Shown: positions 33,328 through 41,588, numbered from the stretch's first letter. The stretch is DNA of 64,000 nt from DASXMT01 sp963755985 (GCA_963755985.1 CAVWLO010000002.1:806001-870000); one strand, 5' to 3'. Translations and numbers: made by a program. The notes: generated by a model from the sequence alone, not told the origin.

Positions 33328-34491
33328 TCAGTAAGAACTCGGGTAGGCCATGCCCGAACCGACCACCTGGGCAATCCCCGACGGGTACCTGCCCAGGATG
33401 GCGGCGCAGTACCTGTGGAGCTGAATCCGACAGCTGAGCGTGCCGCTGAGAACTTCAGTGTGCACCCTCAAGTTCGGCTCGCCCTCGAAGAGCAGAAAGT
33501 CACTCGACCTGACGGCGTACACGATGTCCTGATTGGCTCCGGTACCGAGCGTGGTCGGTAAAGCCTCAGAGGTCACCACCGGAACACCAGCGATGCTCCC
33601 GATCGGCGTCGGACCCGTTGCAGCGTTGCCGACTGTGATGAATCGGTCCGTCGGCGGCACCCAGGGGCGGTGCTGGTCGTCCTCTTGAGCCGCCAGCCAT
33701 GCCCAGCGACCGAATCGCATCACGTAGGCATCGGGCCGGAGGCTGCGAGCGTCGGCCAGTTGTGCGCCGGCTTGGGCCGCAGCGGTGTAGAACGCTCCAG
33801 CGGTGGGTGACCCGCTCGTGTAGGTGACCGTCGTGATGCCCGAAATGTTGGCGATCCCGGTGAACTGGCCGGCCGTGCCGGTACCGGCGGTCATCATCTG
33901 CTCGAGGTCGGCGTCGGCCGCGTTGGCGAGGTCGGCAAACATGAGAGCGTCGAAGGCCGCGTTGCGTGGGCTCTGCTCGAGGAGCTGCATTGCTGCATCG
34001 GACTGGCCGGAGACGGTGACGACCGGGCTGGTTGTAGCGGTGTCCACGATGTCCTGGTCAGTGTCCGACGCCAGGTCAGTTTCCGCCTGGGCGTTCGTAC
34101 CGGTCGACAGGATCGGGACGTTGACGCTTTGGACGCCTGTCGGCAGCGGGTACTGGCGTGCGAGGTCGGCCAGGACACGTTCTGGGCGCCGACGCATGGC
34201 GTAGTCCTCGATTAGCCAACTTGGCGGATCAAAGTTGCCGCCCTGACCTGGCGTTCTGTCGGGATTGGCTCGGCGCTCGAAGACGAAGCCGGCATCGGTC
34301 ATGCGACGCTCGGCCGCCCGACCTTCGCGTTCACGCTTGGCCCGTTCGAGGCGCATCTCCACGTCGTGGCGGTCGAGTCGGTCGGTGGCGGCCTTGCTGG
34401 CGTTGCCGGTCAGGCGCAGGGCGAGGTCGCCGAAATAGGAGAACCCGTCAGGCCGGTACGTGGCGGGCTCATGGGTAACGGCGGAGGTCAT
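33328..34491 (-). CDS. HK97-fold major capsid protein
   Basis: 387 residues. A charged N-terminal helical part (DRHDVEMRLERAKREREGRA, about residues 40-60) could be the scaffold-like delta domain removed by the protease. The rest has the HK97 order: N-arm PERVLADLARQYPLPTGVQS, AFDALMFADLANAADADLEQ, MRFGRWAWLAAQEDDQHRPW, IAGVPVVTSEALP and DFLLFEGEPNLRVHTE. Family assignment is firm; whether particles form is unknown. Confidence 0.92.
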   Translation of the reverse strand: MTSAVTHEPATYRPDGFSYFGDLALRLTGNASKAATDRLDRHDVEMRLERAKREREGRAAERRMTDAGFVFERRANPDRTPGQGGNFDPPSWLIEDYAMRRRPERVLADLARQYPLPTGVQSVNVPILSTGTNAQAETDLASDTDQDIVDTATTSPVVTVSGQSDAAMQLLEQSPRNAAFDALMFADLANAADADLEQMMTAGTGTAGQFTGIANISGITTVTYTSGSPTAGAFYTAAAQAGAQLADARSLRPDAYVMRFGRWAWLAAQEDDQHRPWVPPTDRFITVGNAATGPTPIGSIAGVPVVTSEALPTTLGTGANQDIVYAVRSSDFLLFEGEPNLRVHTEVLSGTLSCRIQLHRYCAAILGRYPSGIAQVVGSGMAYPSSY

Positions 34492-34664
34492 TTGCTCTCC
34501 TCGGCCAGCTCGACGAAGTTGACGACGTTCAGGGCGGCCGCGAGGGCTCCGCGAACTTGCTCTCTCTCATAAGCGGATGCCGTAGGCAGGTCATCGACGC
34601 ACGTCAGCGCGTCTCCGACGTGTCCGGCGATCTCTGCGACCTTGGGGTGGGCTGGGTTTCTCAT
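34488..34664 (-). CDS. Small hypothetical protein, 58 residues
   Basis: ATG 34664 with a clear AAGGAG site. MRNPAHPKVAEIAGHVGDAL then ASAYEREQVRGALAAALNVV. Helical, no family recognised. Overlaps the capsid gene start by four bases. Confidence 0.7.
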   Translation of the reverse strand: MRNPAHPKVAEIAGHVGDALTCVDDLPTASAYEREQVRGALAAALNVVNFVELAEESK

Positions 34665-34900
34665 GCTGTTTCTCCTTGGGGGTTGATCTGGTCGAGGAAC
34701 TTGACAATGTCTTGGCCGTTGGCGTACGCCACGACCCAATCCGGAGCTCGTTTCAGGAACTCGCGGCGCTGCTTTCTGTTGCACTTGGCGAGCTGCGCAT
34801 CGAGGCGGGCGAGTTTGGACTTGAGGCCTCGGCGGCCGGCCTGGATCTGGTCGAGCATGGCCAGACCTGTTGCCCGCGGTACTTCGGTGGGTTCAGTCAC
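34661..34900 (-). CDS. Small helical protein, 79 residues
   Basis: GTG 34900 with AAAGGACC upstream. LAMLDQIQAGRRGLKSKLAR, then RKQRREFLKRAPDWVVAYAN. Basic and helical, possibly nucleic-acid binding. Overlaps the next gene by four bases. First gene of the likely structural operon. Confidence 0.65.
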   Translation of the reverse strand: MTEPTEVPRATGLAMLDQIQAGRRGLKSKLARLDAQLAKCNRKQRREFLKRAPDWVVAYANGQDIVKFLDQINPQGETA

Positions 34901-34958
34901 TGGTGTTGGTCCTTTCGGGGGTTGGAAAAGATGGGATGGTCGAAGAAATCCGTGCCGT

Positions 34959-35132
34959 TCATGCCGCACCGGCTTCCGACTGCGTGCGTGACTTGCGGAG
35001 GGTGCTGGCAGCCGAGTGACGACAGGCGTCTGAGCAATAAACCCTCGGGCGACCACGTTTGCCGTCGTACTGCACGACGTCAGACCAGCAAACAGGGCAC
35101 TCGGCATGTATTTCGAAGCGGTTGATGATCAT
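34959..35132 (-). CDS. Tiny zinc-ribbon protein, 57 residues
   Basis: ATG 35132 to TGA 34959. ECPVCWSDVV, then GRPRVYCSDACRHSAASTLR. The CxxC-x(about 17)-C-x3-C arrangement can hold one zinc. Similar tiny proteins occur on actinobacterial phages. Role unknown, perhaps DNA-binding regulation. Confidence 0.6.
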   Translation of the reverse strand: MIINRFEIHAECPVCWSDVVQYDGKRGRPRVYCSDACRHSAASTLRKSRTQSEAGAA

Positions 35133-35530
35133 TTGCTGCTCGCTTTCGGATTGAGAAATGAGAAATAGGGGATGCTGAGAAACCCCTCGGGTCGCGTGAC
35201 TTTCGCGACGATGCGCGCGCCGGTATGACGGTCATGCGTTTGCCCTGGTCAGACGTTTTTGCCCACCCGGGTGTGGACTTAAATAAATCGGGGAGGGGGG
35301 AACATGACTGGCGGGTCGGTAGGCGGCAACCGAAGAAAGTCTGCTGGCACCCCCAGGGGGTATGCCGGGTGGCACCTGGGCAGCCGGTGGGTGGGGTACC
35401 GGGGTGGTGGTGGTGACCAGGCCGGGCTGCTCCGCTCCTACCTGGTCAGGGTCGATGATTGGCCACGCAGTGGGGTCAGGCGACCTGCCTATGTGATAAC
35501 TTGCCATCCAAGCGGCACAGGGGGGAAGAC
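35133..35530. other. Intergenic stretch inside element B
   Basis: No secure gene. Open frames exist on both strands (a Pro-rich minus frame from 35507 and a Gly-rich plus frame from 35304) but they resemble GC-driven noise. gaaatgagaaa and gggggaacatg patches lie here. Confidence 0.4.
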
Positions 35531-36148
35531 GTGGCGTGCAGACACATGAGGGTGAAGGTCTGTGCATGGGTCTCGGTTGTCGCGGTGCTTCTTGGGGTGT
35601 GCGCCTTTAGCCCCATAACCGCGAGTGCGAAATCCGCTGTCAACGATGCCAAGGTGGCCCCGAACGAGCAGTGGCCCGAGTGCCCTTCTCCGACCTTCGA
35701 GATGTGCCACATCGACATCACATTGCACCAAGCATCCGGAAAAACCCCGACTGTATGCAGTTCCTTCGACAATGCCGATGGCTTCTGCATCGGCTCCTCT
35801 CATGGCACCCCAGGCTGGGACTCGGTATACGTCCCGCAGCAGTCGATTCAGGCAGACTTCACGTGGAAGACCTCATCGGGGCCCGTCCGCGACGTGGACT
35901 ACACAGCCACGGAAACGTTCTCGACCGTTGAAGGGCAGATAAAGGGCCAGGTGCCGTCATCCAATTCGTGCGACTTGAAGGTGACGGACGCAACGACCCG
36001 CCTTGCACCGAACGTTCACTGGCAGACACAGACTCTGAAAACTTGTGGCGTGCAGCGGGGGCCCTTGTTTATTGACTACCACCACCCGGCCTCGGGCCTC
36101 GGCTCCTATGTGCACATACACGGGTACTTGGTGCGTAAACCCAGCTAA
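35531..36148 (+). CDS. Secreted hypothetical protein, ~205 residues
   Basis: GTG 35531 follows AGGGGGAAGAC; ATG 35546 is an alternative. Signal peptide VKVCAWVSVVAVLLGVCAFS, probable cleavage after ITASA. The mature protein has six cysteines (for example WPECPSPTFEMCHIDIT, TVCSSFDNADGFCIG), probably disulfide-bonded. No family recognised. Oriented against the surrounding phage-like genes, as an independent cargo unit. Confidence 0.7.
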   Translation: MACRHMRVKVCAWVSVVAVLLGVCAFSPITASAKSAVNDAKVAPNEQWPECPSPTFEMCHIDITLHQASGKTPTVCSSFDNADGFCIGSSHGTPGWDSVYVPQQSIQADFTWKTSSGPVRDVDYTATETFSTVEGQIKGQVPSSNSCDLKVTDATTRLAPNVHWQTQTLKTCGVQRGPLFIDYHHPASGLGSYVHIHGYLVRKPS

Positions 36149-36214
36149 GAATCTGGGTCGCGGCATCCTGGGCGGTCATTTGGGCGACGCGTCTGGACTC
36201 TGTCTCCACCCCGG

Positions 36215-36364
36215 TCATGCCTCACCTCGAGCGCCCGCTGTCACTTCGGGGGTCACCTGCACCCAGTCGGTCACCTTGCAGTGTCTGGCAGGGCATCGGT
36301 GGGCAACTGCGACCGCTCGTGCCTCGATCTCGGCACGGCATCCAGGGCAGCGCCACCGGGTCAC
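36215..36364 (-). CDS. Tiny zinc-ribbon protein, 49 residues
   Basis: GTG 36364 overlaps the stop of the preceding gene (GTGA). RWRCPGCRAEIEARAVAVAH, RCPARHC, then VTDWVQVTPEV. CPGC and CPARHC could bind one zinc. Last gene of the early minus-strand operon before the convergent secreted-protein gene. Confidence 0.55.
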   Translation of the reverse strand: MTRWRCPGCRAEIEARAVAVAHRCPARHCKVTDWVQVTPEVTAGARGEA

Positions 36365-36540
36365 CTGGTCGCCCCTGACGCTGTGCTCTGCTCGTACTCG
36401 GCCAGGCGCCTGGCTTCCCACCCGTTGGCGCTCTCTCGGTAGCGACGTTCCTTGGCTAGTGCACGGTGCCGGTTGCGGTTGCGCTGACCGGCTTGCTTGG
36501 TCTTGGCGCGCTGGGCCTTCGCATTCCATCTGCGGCCCAT
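36361..36540 (-). CDS. Small basic protein, 59 residues
   Basis: ATG 36540 shares one base with the preceding stop (TGATG). MGRRWNAKAQRAKTKQAGQR, then HRALAKERRYRE. Strongly basic, suggestive of DNA or RNA binding. No family recognised. Confidence 0.55.
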   Translation of the reverse strand: MGRRWNAKAQRAKTKQAGQRNRNRHRALAKERRYRESANGWEARRLAEYEQSTASGATR

Positions 36541-36761
36541 CAGGCGTCTCCTGTCACCGACATCACGGCCTGCAGGTGGCTACAGGTTGTTATCGCCGGG
36601 CATGTGCAGTTCCAACGGCCACCGTGTAGGTGTACGTCCCAGACGCCGCCAGAATCGCTCCTAACGGCAGCGCAGACTTGACCGGGTGAAACCCACTTGA
36701 TGTACACGCGGTCGTCTGTGAGCAATTGGTAGTTCCACGGCGTGAAGGCGTCGGAGGTCAT
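36540..36761 (-). CDS. SWIM-type zinc-finger protein, 73 residues
   Basis: RVYIKWVSPGQVCAAVRSDS, then WDVHLHGGRWNCTCPAITTC followed by SHLQAV. CxC...CxH is the SWIM zinc motif, found in proteins binding DNA or partner proteins. Its ATG overlaps the end of the replication-type gene by four bases. Confidence 0.7.
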   Translation of the reverse strand: MTSDAFTPWNYQLLTDDRVYIKWVSPGQVCAAVRSDSGGVWDVHLHGGRWNCTCPAITTCSHLQAVMSVTGDA

Positions 36762-37471
36762 GCCGACCTGTCTTCATGGAAGTGAGTGTCGAAGAAGTCG
36801 CCGATTGGCGTTGGTCCGTCGCCATTTCTTCGCGCTTTTGATGGTGAACCGAGCGCAGCAACTACCTCTTGTAAGGAACTAGAGTGATCATCTTCTTTTT
36901 CTCTCTCAAAAGATGAAAGCCGCTCACTGTCGTTCGCCACCAAAGGTTCCGTTCGTACCGTCTCGTCTCGTACCGTCTCGTAGTGTGCATTGCCATTCGC
37001 ACTGCCAGACGGAATGCCCGTTGCATTGCCCGGTGCATAATCCGTGCCTGAGTCAAGCTCTGGCGGCTCGTCCGAATCCAGTCCTTCCGGTGGCTCAGAA
37101 TCGCCAACTTCTTGATGCTCTTTGACTTTTGCCCATCGCTTGATGGCCGCCTGCCTTCCCTTCTGGGACTTCTTCTGGACCTGCCTTGCCGATGGGTTCC
37201 AGTTGAGGAAGTCGGACAGAACGAAGCCCTCGGACCGTCTCTTTGCGAGTCCAGCCCCGATAAGTTCTTCGGCCAACACGGCCGGGTCGGTGGCGAGCTT
37301 CATCGTGAGCAGGGGCAGTGCTGACTGCGGTACGAGGCCGTCTGTGCAGTGCTCACCGGCGTACAGCCAGGCGCGCGTGCAGAACACCTCTGCTTCGACC
37401 GACAGCGACAGCACGCGCGGGTCGAGCTGGTATGAGACAGGGATGGCGGCCCACCTTCCGGGGCTAGCCAT
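36758..37471 (-). CDS. Replication-initiator-like protein of element B
   Basis: 237 residues. The N-terminal 90 residues (SYQLDPRVLSLSVEAEVFCT, AWLYAGEHCTDGLVPQSALP, SEGFVLSDFLNWNPS) look like the winged-helix domain of phage replication organisers. The rest is a charged linker rich in Ser/Glu. It probably helps load a host helicase at the element's origin; this is inference. Slightly lower GC in the 3' third than the neighbours. Confidence 0.6.
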   Translation of the reverse strand: MASPGRWAAIPVSYQLDPRVLSLSVEAEVFCTRAWLYAGEHCTDGLVPQSALPLLTMKLATDPAVLAEELIGAGLAKRRSEGFVLSDFLNWNPSARQVQKKSQKGRQAAIKRWAKVKEHQEVGDSEPPEGLDSDEPPELDSGTDYAPGNATGIPSGSANGNAHYETVRDETVRTEPLVANDSERLSSFEREKEDDHSSSLQEVVAALGSPSKARRNGDGPTPIGDFFDTHFHEDRSA

Positions 37472-37572
37472 CGGCGCGCCGTCTGGGTATAGTCAAGGTC
37501 ATCGTTTGGGTTCCTTCTGGGGCTCAGGACACCCACTGGGCTGCAACCCGGTGGGTGTTTCGCGTTCGGGGA

Positions 37573-37749
37573 TTAGGCGACGGAATGCGACGCCTTGAAT
37601 ATCCGATAGTCGGACTCGGCGATCCGGTAGAGCCGACCACCGGGACGGATGCTCCTGAGCTCGCCGGATCGCAGCCAGCGATACACCGTGGGCTCCGAGA
37701 TATCCAGATCGCGGGCAATCGTCCGTGGAGATATGTACATGGGGGTCAT
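37573..37749 (-). CDS. Excisionase/MerR-type HTH protein, 58 residues
   Basis: ATG 37749 (or 37740) to TAA 37573. ISPRTIARDLDISEPTVYRW, LRSGELRSIRPGGRLYRIAE. This is the HTH_17 DNA-binding fold typical of excisionases (recombination directionality factors). Element B has three such proteins (28738, 37573, 39014), so which one drives excision is open. Confidence 0.8.
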   Translation of the reverse strand: MTPMYISPRTIARDLDISEPTVYRWLRSGELRSIRPGGRLYRIAESDYRIFKASHSVA

Positions 37750-39017
37750 GGGTTCGTGTTCCTTCCTGTATCGGTAATGACTGTCAGGCCGTGGCTAAAA
37801 AAAGGGTCTGTCCCCTGCCACTTACTAAGGGCGACAAGTCGGGCATTTGTCGACAAAGAATCTGAAAAAGTTTCCGAGCATGTGGCGCACATGTCGGCGC
37901 GCATCAGCCCGCGTCGCACGATCAGGTAGCAGCACGGGCAGACGACCTCGCTTCGGCGTACGGGGCTGACGTCGACGTAGCTGAGCAGCGACCGTGACGG
38001 TTGACGCGTCTTGACCGTAACGACGGGAACCGAGCGCGCCATTTCCTCGCGCCACGTGAGACGGCGTCGACGCGGGGTAAGTTTGCGTTGGGCTCGCTTG
38101 AGGTGGTCTGCCACCGTGGACGCCGCCGTGCCCATCTCTCGGCCAATCTCGTGCAGGTTCCATCATGCGGCCCTCAGCTCGATCACACGGGCCTCTGAAG
38201 GCGTCAGAAGCTCGTCTCGTATCAATCCGTCGACTTCGCCGGTATCGGCCCGAGCTGTCGCACTGTCACCGGTCGGATCGGCGGGTATGCCCCGGCCCTT
38301 CTTGGGTCGTGTGTTGTGCTCGTCGATCGGCTCGGTTCCCGGCTGCAACGAGAGCTTCTCGTAGGTGCGCAGGTTGGCCTCGTAGTCCTCGCGCCAGTGA
38401 CGCTTGCAGAGGCGACCATCAACTCCGTAGTTGTGGTTGTCGCACAATGGGCACGGCAACTCCTCAGACGGGACGGGGTGCTTCCCGGACCCTGGCAATC
38501 TGGGTTGCCGGGTGGGCCGCTCCCAATCGTGCGGCGGGTATTCCCACCGAGTGAGTTCGTCGTCGTACAACGTGAAGACGACGCGTGTCTTCAATCCGGA
38601 CAGCTTTATGACGTGGGCTTCCTTTGCGTCGAAGACGAGGGCCGCATCCGCTGCCGTTCGGAGCTGACTCCACGTCGCGGGCACGCCGAGCGATTCCCCG
38701 ACAAGGAATCGTTCAAGGGCGCCGGCCAGTTGCGATCCCGCGGCCTCGTCGTGGCCGACGACCGCCACCGCCCGCCGGATCTCTCCAAGCCGGCCCTCCT
38801 TGCGGGTCCGGAAGAGTCTCAGCACTGGGCGCCTCACATAGACGGCCCCTTTGCCCTTCTTCCCCTTCTTGCTGAGGGTGGGGTCGTAGATCTCCTTCGT
38901 CCTATAGAGCGCCTCGACGTCGGACGGACCTCTCGGTCGTTCTGCCGGATGCGGCGGCGCGACGGCTGAGGTCGATGGGGATGCCGCGACAAAGGGCACG
39001 ACCCGCTGGACCGTCAC
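37746..39017 (-). pseudogene. DNA-binding protein with sigma-70 region-4-like HTH, in-frame TGA
   Basis: GTG 39017 overlaps the excisionase stop. 284 codons lead to TGA 38163-38165; the same frame then stays open to 37746. The break falls inside an HTH: TPSEARVIELRAA, stop, WNLHEIGREMGTAASTVADH then LKRAQRKL, the region-4 pattern. Earlier, CPLCDNHNYGVDGRLCKRHW is a zinc-type cluster (about residue 190), and after the stop VCPCCYLIVRRGLMRADMCA is another. Full length would be about 423 residues. Nonsense mutation, error or readthrough. Confidence 0.65.
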
Positions 39018-39241
39018 GCTTCTTCGGCCATGCGGTCGGCAATGTATTCGACTAGCGCCGAGGCCGGTACAAGGCGGCGTTTGCCAACGCGGAACGAGCG
39101 GAGGCGGCCAGAAGCGACTTCGGCATAGGTGGTGGTACGTCCGAGCCCGAGCCTCGCTCCAGCTGCTTCGACGTTGTACGCAAGGGGTGATGAATCCGAA
39201 TCGACCAGATGGTCGGTCACGGAAGGGGTCCGTGTATCCAC
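39014..39241 (-). CDS. Excisionase-family HTH protein, 75 residues
   Basis: LAYNVEAAGARLGLGRTTTY, EVASGRLRSFRVGKRRLVPA, then LVEYIADRMAEEA. HTH_17/excisionase pattern. First gene of the replication operon on the minus strand; overlaps the next by four bases (GTGA). Confidence 0.82.
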   Translation of the reverse strand: MDTRTPSVTDHLVDSDSSPLAYNVEAAGARLGLGRTTTYAEVASGRLRSFRVGKRRLVPASALVEYIADRMAEEA

Positions 39242-39335
39242 GGTGTGCTCCTGTTCTACGTCCCCGGAATGGGTGGAGGTAGAGCAGCCGCGCTAGGTAG
39301 TCGGCGGTGGAGCTAGTGAGGGATTGCCTCGGGGA

Positions 39336-39926
39336 TCAGGCAGCCAACGCAAGCTCGCCGACGCTCAAGGGCGCGACGAACTGGCGGGGCGGAGCATTCG
39401 TTGGGTGTGGCGAGGACGCGATGACCTGACCGGGTGGAGCATGGTCAGTCTCCGTGGGACGATCCACCTTCTCTGAGTCGGTCTCGACTACAGCCGGGGC
39501 TGGGGTCTCGTCCGGCGTCTCAGTGTTGACCCACCGTAGCGACGGGCGCCACGGGCTGATCCAAGCCTCGACGAACTTATTGATCCGACTAAGCGCTGCA
39601 GTCACTTGCGGATGAGTCCACGAATCTGGCGACGACAACAAGTCAACCAACTCTTGAGCCCGCTCCACTACCCAGTGGTGATCTGCATAGTCGGGTGTGG
39701 TGCCCGCTACGGCCCATATTGCGTTGGTCGCGATCTGCAATGCACCGGGCGGCACCAGTCCGGCCTCGCGCCAAGCCTCCGACGCTACGTCTAGCGCGAG
39801 CAGGCGGGCGGCAAGCTTGGCTCGCAATCCAAAGTCAAGCACAGGTACACAGCGTCCGAGCTGATCCGATCGAGAGAGAATCTCCTTCGCAGTGACTCGC
39901 AGTCCCATGGGGTCGTAGGCATCCAC
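39336..39926 (-). CDS. Hypothetical protein, 196 residues
   Basis: MDAYDPMGLRVTAKEILSRS then LRAKLAARLLALDVASEAWR and AQELVDLLSSPDSWTHPQVT. Helical first 130 residues, then a disordered Pro/Thr tail. No family recognised. It lies between the replication operon and the integrase, the usual place for repressor or regulatory genes, but no HTH is visible. Confidence 0.6.
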   Translation of the reverse strand: MDAYDPMGLRVTAKEILSRSDQLGRCVPVLDFGLRAKLAARLLALDVASEAWREAGLVPPGALQIATNAIWAVAGTTPDYADHHWVVERAQELVDLLSSPDSWTHPQVTAALSRINKFVEAWISPWRPSLRWVNTETPDETPAPAVVETDSEKVDRPTETDHAPPGQVIASSPHPTNAPPRQFVAPLSVGELALAA

Positions 39927-40005
39927 TTAGGCAGACTACCTGGTTGTAGTTCGGACCAATCCACCCCCGTCCACCTGGCCCTATTGCACCCAATGGATGT
40001 TGGGG

Positions 40006-41148
40006 TCAGGACCAGAGCGTCCCGGCTATGGCCTCGGACGCGGCCTCGCGCTGAGGAGCCATTACGTGCCCGTAGGTGTCGGCGGTCATGCGTATGGACG
40101 CGTGCCCGAGAACATCCGACACGACCTCAATGGGGACACCAGCAGCGAGCATGAGTGATGCAGCGCTGTGCCGTAGTTCGTGCGGGTGCCAGTGACCGAG
40201 TCCCGCGGCCTCGCAGAGATTGTCGAAGTAGCGGCCCGTGTTGCGGGGATCGATGGCCGTCCCAACGGTGGTGGTGAACACCAGTCCAGTGTCTGCCCAT
40301 GCCTCCCCCACCTTCAGCCGGTCGGCGGTCTGGGCCGCACGGTGAGCCTTGAGGATGCGGACGAGCTCGGCCGGGACGTTCAGCGCCCGGCGGCTGCTCT
40401 TCGTCTTCACTTCTCCCAGCACCAGTGTCCCGCCTTCGCGCTTCAGCGCCCGTCGCACCGTCAGGACTCCTCCCTCGAGGTCCACGTCCTCCCAGGCGAG
40501 CCCGAGCGCCTCTCCGCGACGTAGGCCGAGGGTCAGCATGGTTACGAACAGTGCGCCGTAGCGATCGCTCTTAGCGGCCTCGAGGAGCTTGCGGGCTTGG
40601 TCCGGGGTCAGCGATCTACCGTCCTTGCGGTTCATGTCCTTCGGCCCTCTGGTGCTCTTGGCGACGTTCCGGCCTACGACCCCCCAGAGCACTCCCTGAT
40701 CGAGCGCCTGGACCAGGACAGAGCGGATACGCCGCACCGTGCTGACCGCGTACTCGGCGTCGATCTTCTCCGACATGAGCTTGTCGACATCGGCCGCCGT
40801 CAGCCTGGCGACGCTCTTGCGTCGGAACGCGGGTACCAAATGCGTGTCGGATATTGCCTTGTAGTTTGAAGCCGCCGATGGCCGGACTTGGTGGCGCAGA
40901 ACGTCGTCGTGCCAGCGCGTCAGTAGTTGGGGAACGGTCATGCGGTCATTAGGTGCCGGTAGCCCGTCGTCCAGTTGCTTCTGGAGTCCCTTCAGCTTCT
41001 GGAGTGCCTCGGCCTTCGTCTTTGCGCTCACCGTCTTTCGGAGCAGTGTGCCTTCGTCGTTGTAGCCGAGGGTCACGGCGCCGACCCAACGCCCGTCCGA
41101 TGCTCGTTGGTAGAGCCCGCCGTCACCGTTCATCCGTCGTCCGGCCAT
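40006..41148 (-). CDS. int: Tyrosine-family site-specific integrase
   Basis: 380 residues, complete. The arm-binding N-terminus is followed by an SAM-like core-binding domain (about 68-160) and the catalytic domain. Catalytic residues: Arg210 in GLRRGE, Lys248 or Lys250, His323 and Arg326 in HPHELRHSAASL, His349 in VLGHAS and Tyr359 in TADTYGH. It joins the element to the 3' end of tRNA-Val, whose gene begins 110 bases upstream of this gene. A broken paralogue lies at 18440-18838. Confidence 0.97.
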   Translation of the reverse strand: MAGRRMNGDGGLYQRASDGRWVGAVTLGYNDEGTLLRKTVSAKTKAEALQKLKGLQKQLDDGLPAPNDRMTVPQLLTRWHDDVLRHQVRPSAASNYKAISDTHLVPAFRRKSVARLTAADVDKLMSEKIDAEYAVSTVRRIRSVLVQALDQGVLWGVVGRNVAKSTRGPKDMNRKDGRSLTPDQARKLLEAAKSDRYGALFVTMLTLGLRRGEALGLAWEDVDLEGGVLTVRRALKREGGTLVLGEVKTKSSRRALNVPAELVRILKAHRAAQTADRLKVGEAWADTGLVFTTTVGTAIDPRNTGRYFDNLCEAAGLGHWHPHELRHSAASLMLAAGVPIEVVSDVLGHASIRMTADTYGHVMAPQREAASEAIAGTLWS

Positions 41149-41250
41149 GTCGTCCGTCCCCGTTCATCCCCGTTGCTACATTATTTGCTTACATTGTGTA
41201 TCACGAGAGGATGTAGCGCAGGGATAGGTCGGGCGCTGCGCCTCTGACCT

Positions 41251-41307
41251 GGACTTTCTTGGTGGGCCGTGCGGGACTCGAACCCACGACCCCTTGCGCG
41301 TCATGCA
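41251..41307 (-). repeat. att copy 4, 57 bp, within tRNA-Val
   Basis: Perfect match to 27796-27852. Covers the CCA end, T arm, variable loop and half of the anticodon arm of tRNA-Val plus nine bases beyond, so integration leaves the tRNA gene intact. Confidence 0.92.
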
Positions 41308-41335
41308 AGTGCGCTACCAACTGCGCCAACGGCCC
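41260..41335 (-). tRNA. tRNA-Val(GAC), CCA encoded
   Basis: Cloverleaf readable on the minus strand: acceptor GGGCCGT with ACGGCCC, D arm GCGC/GCGC, anticodon stem CTTGC/GCAAG around loop ATGACGC (anticodon GAC, valine), T arm GTGGG/CCCGC with TTCGAGT, and discriminator A with encoded CCA. It is the integration target of elements A and B. Confidence 0.95.
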
Positions 41336-41588
41336 GTCGGCGATGACGATACCACTGCGACCACAAATCGGGTCGCCGCCCGCAGGATGACGCGGAACGT
41401 CCCCCGGGGCAAGGGGGCCAGGGACTCTGCCCGTTGGACCGGGCCTGCTCACTTCCATGAGACGGTACGCGTGAGGCGTGGCCCACAAGGCTTGTGGTGA
41501 GAACCAGGAAGCTCGGAGGTCGAGCTCCCGCGCCATGCCGGCACGGCTCGGCCCGCGTCGGACCAACTCGGGGCGTAGCCTTTTGGCC

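Larger units (their letters stand above)
27796..41307. mobile_element. Element B: tRNA-Val-integrated phiRv-like element or satellite
   Basis: A 13.5-kb block flanked by perfect 57-bp direct repeats, one of which is the 3' part of an intact tRNA-Val gene. It holds a complete tyrosine integrase next to the tRNA, excisionase-like HTH proteins, a replication-type protein, an HK97-type capsid and prohead protease, and about ten small genes mostly on the minus strand. I see no terminase, portal, tail or lysis gene. Size, site and content resemble phiRv1/phiRv2 of mycobacteria. Confidence 0.88.
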
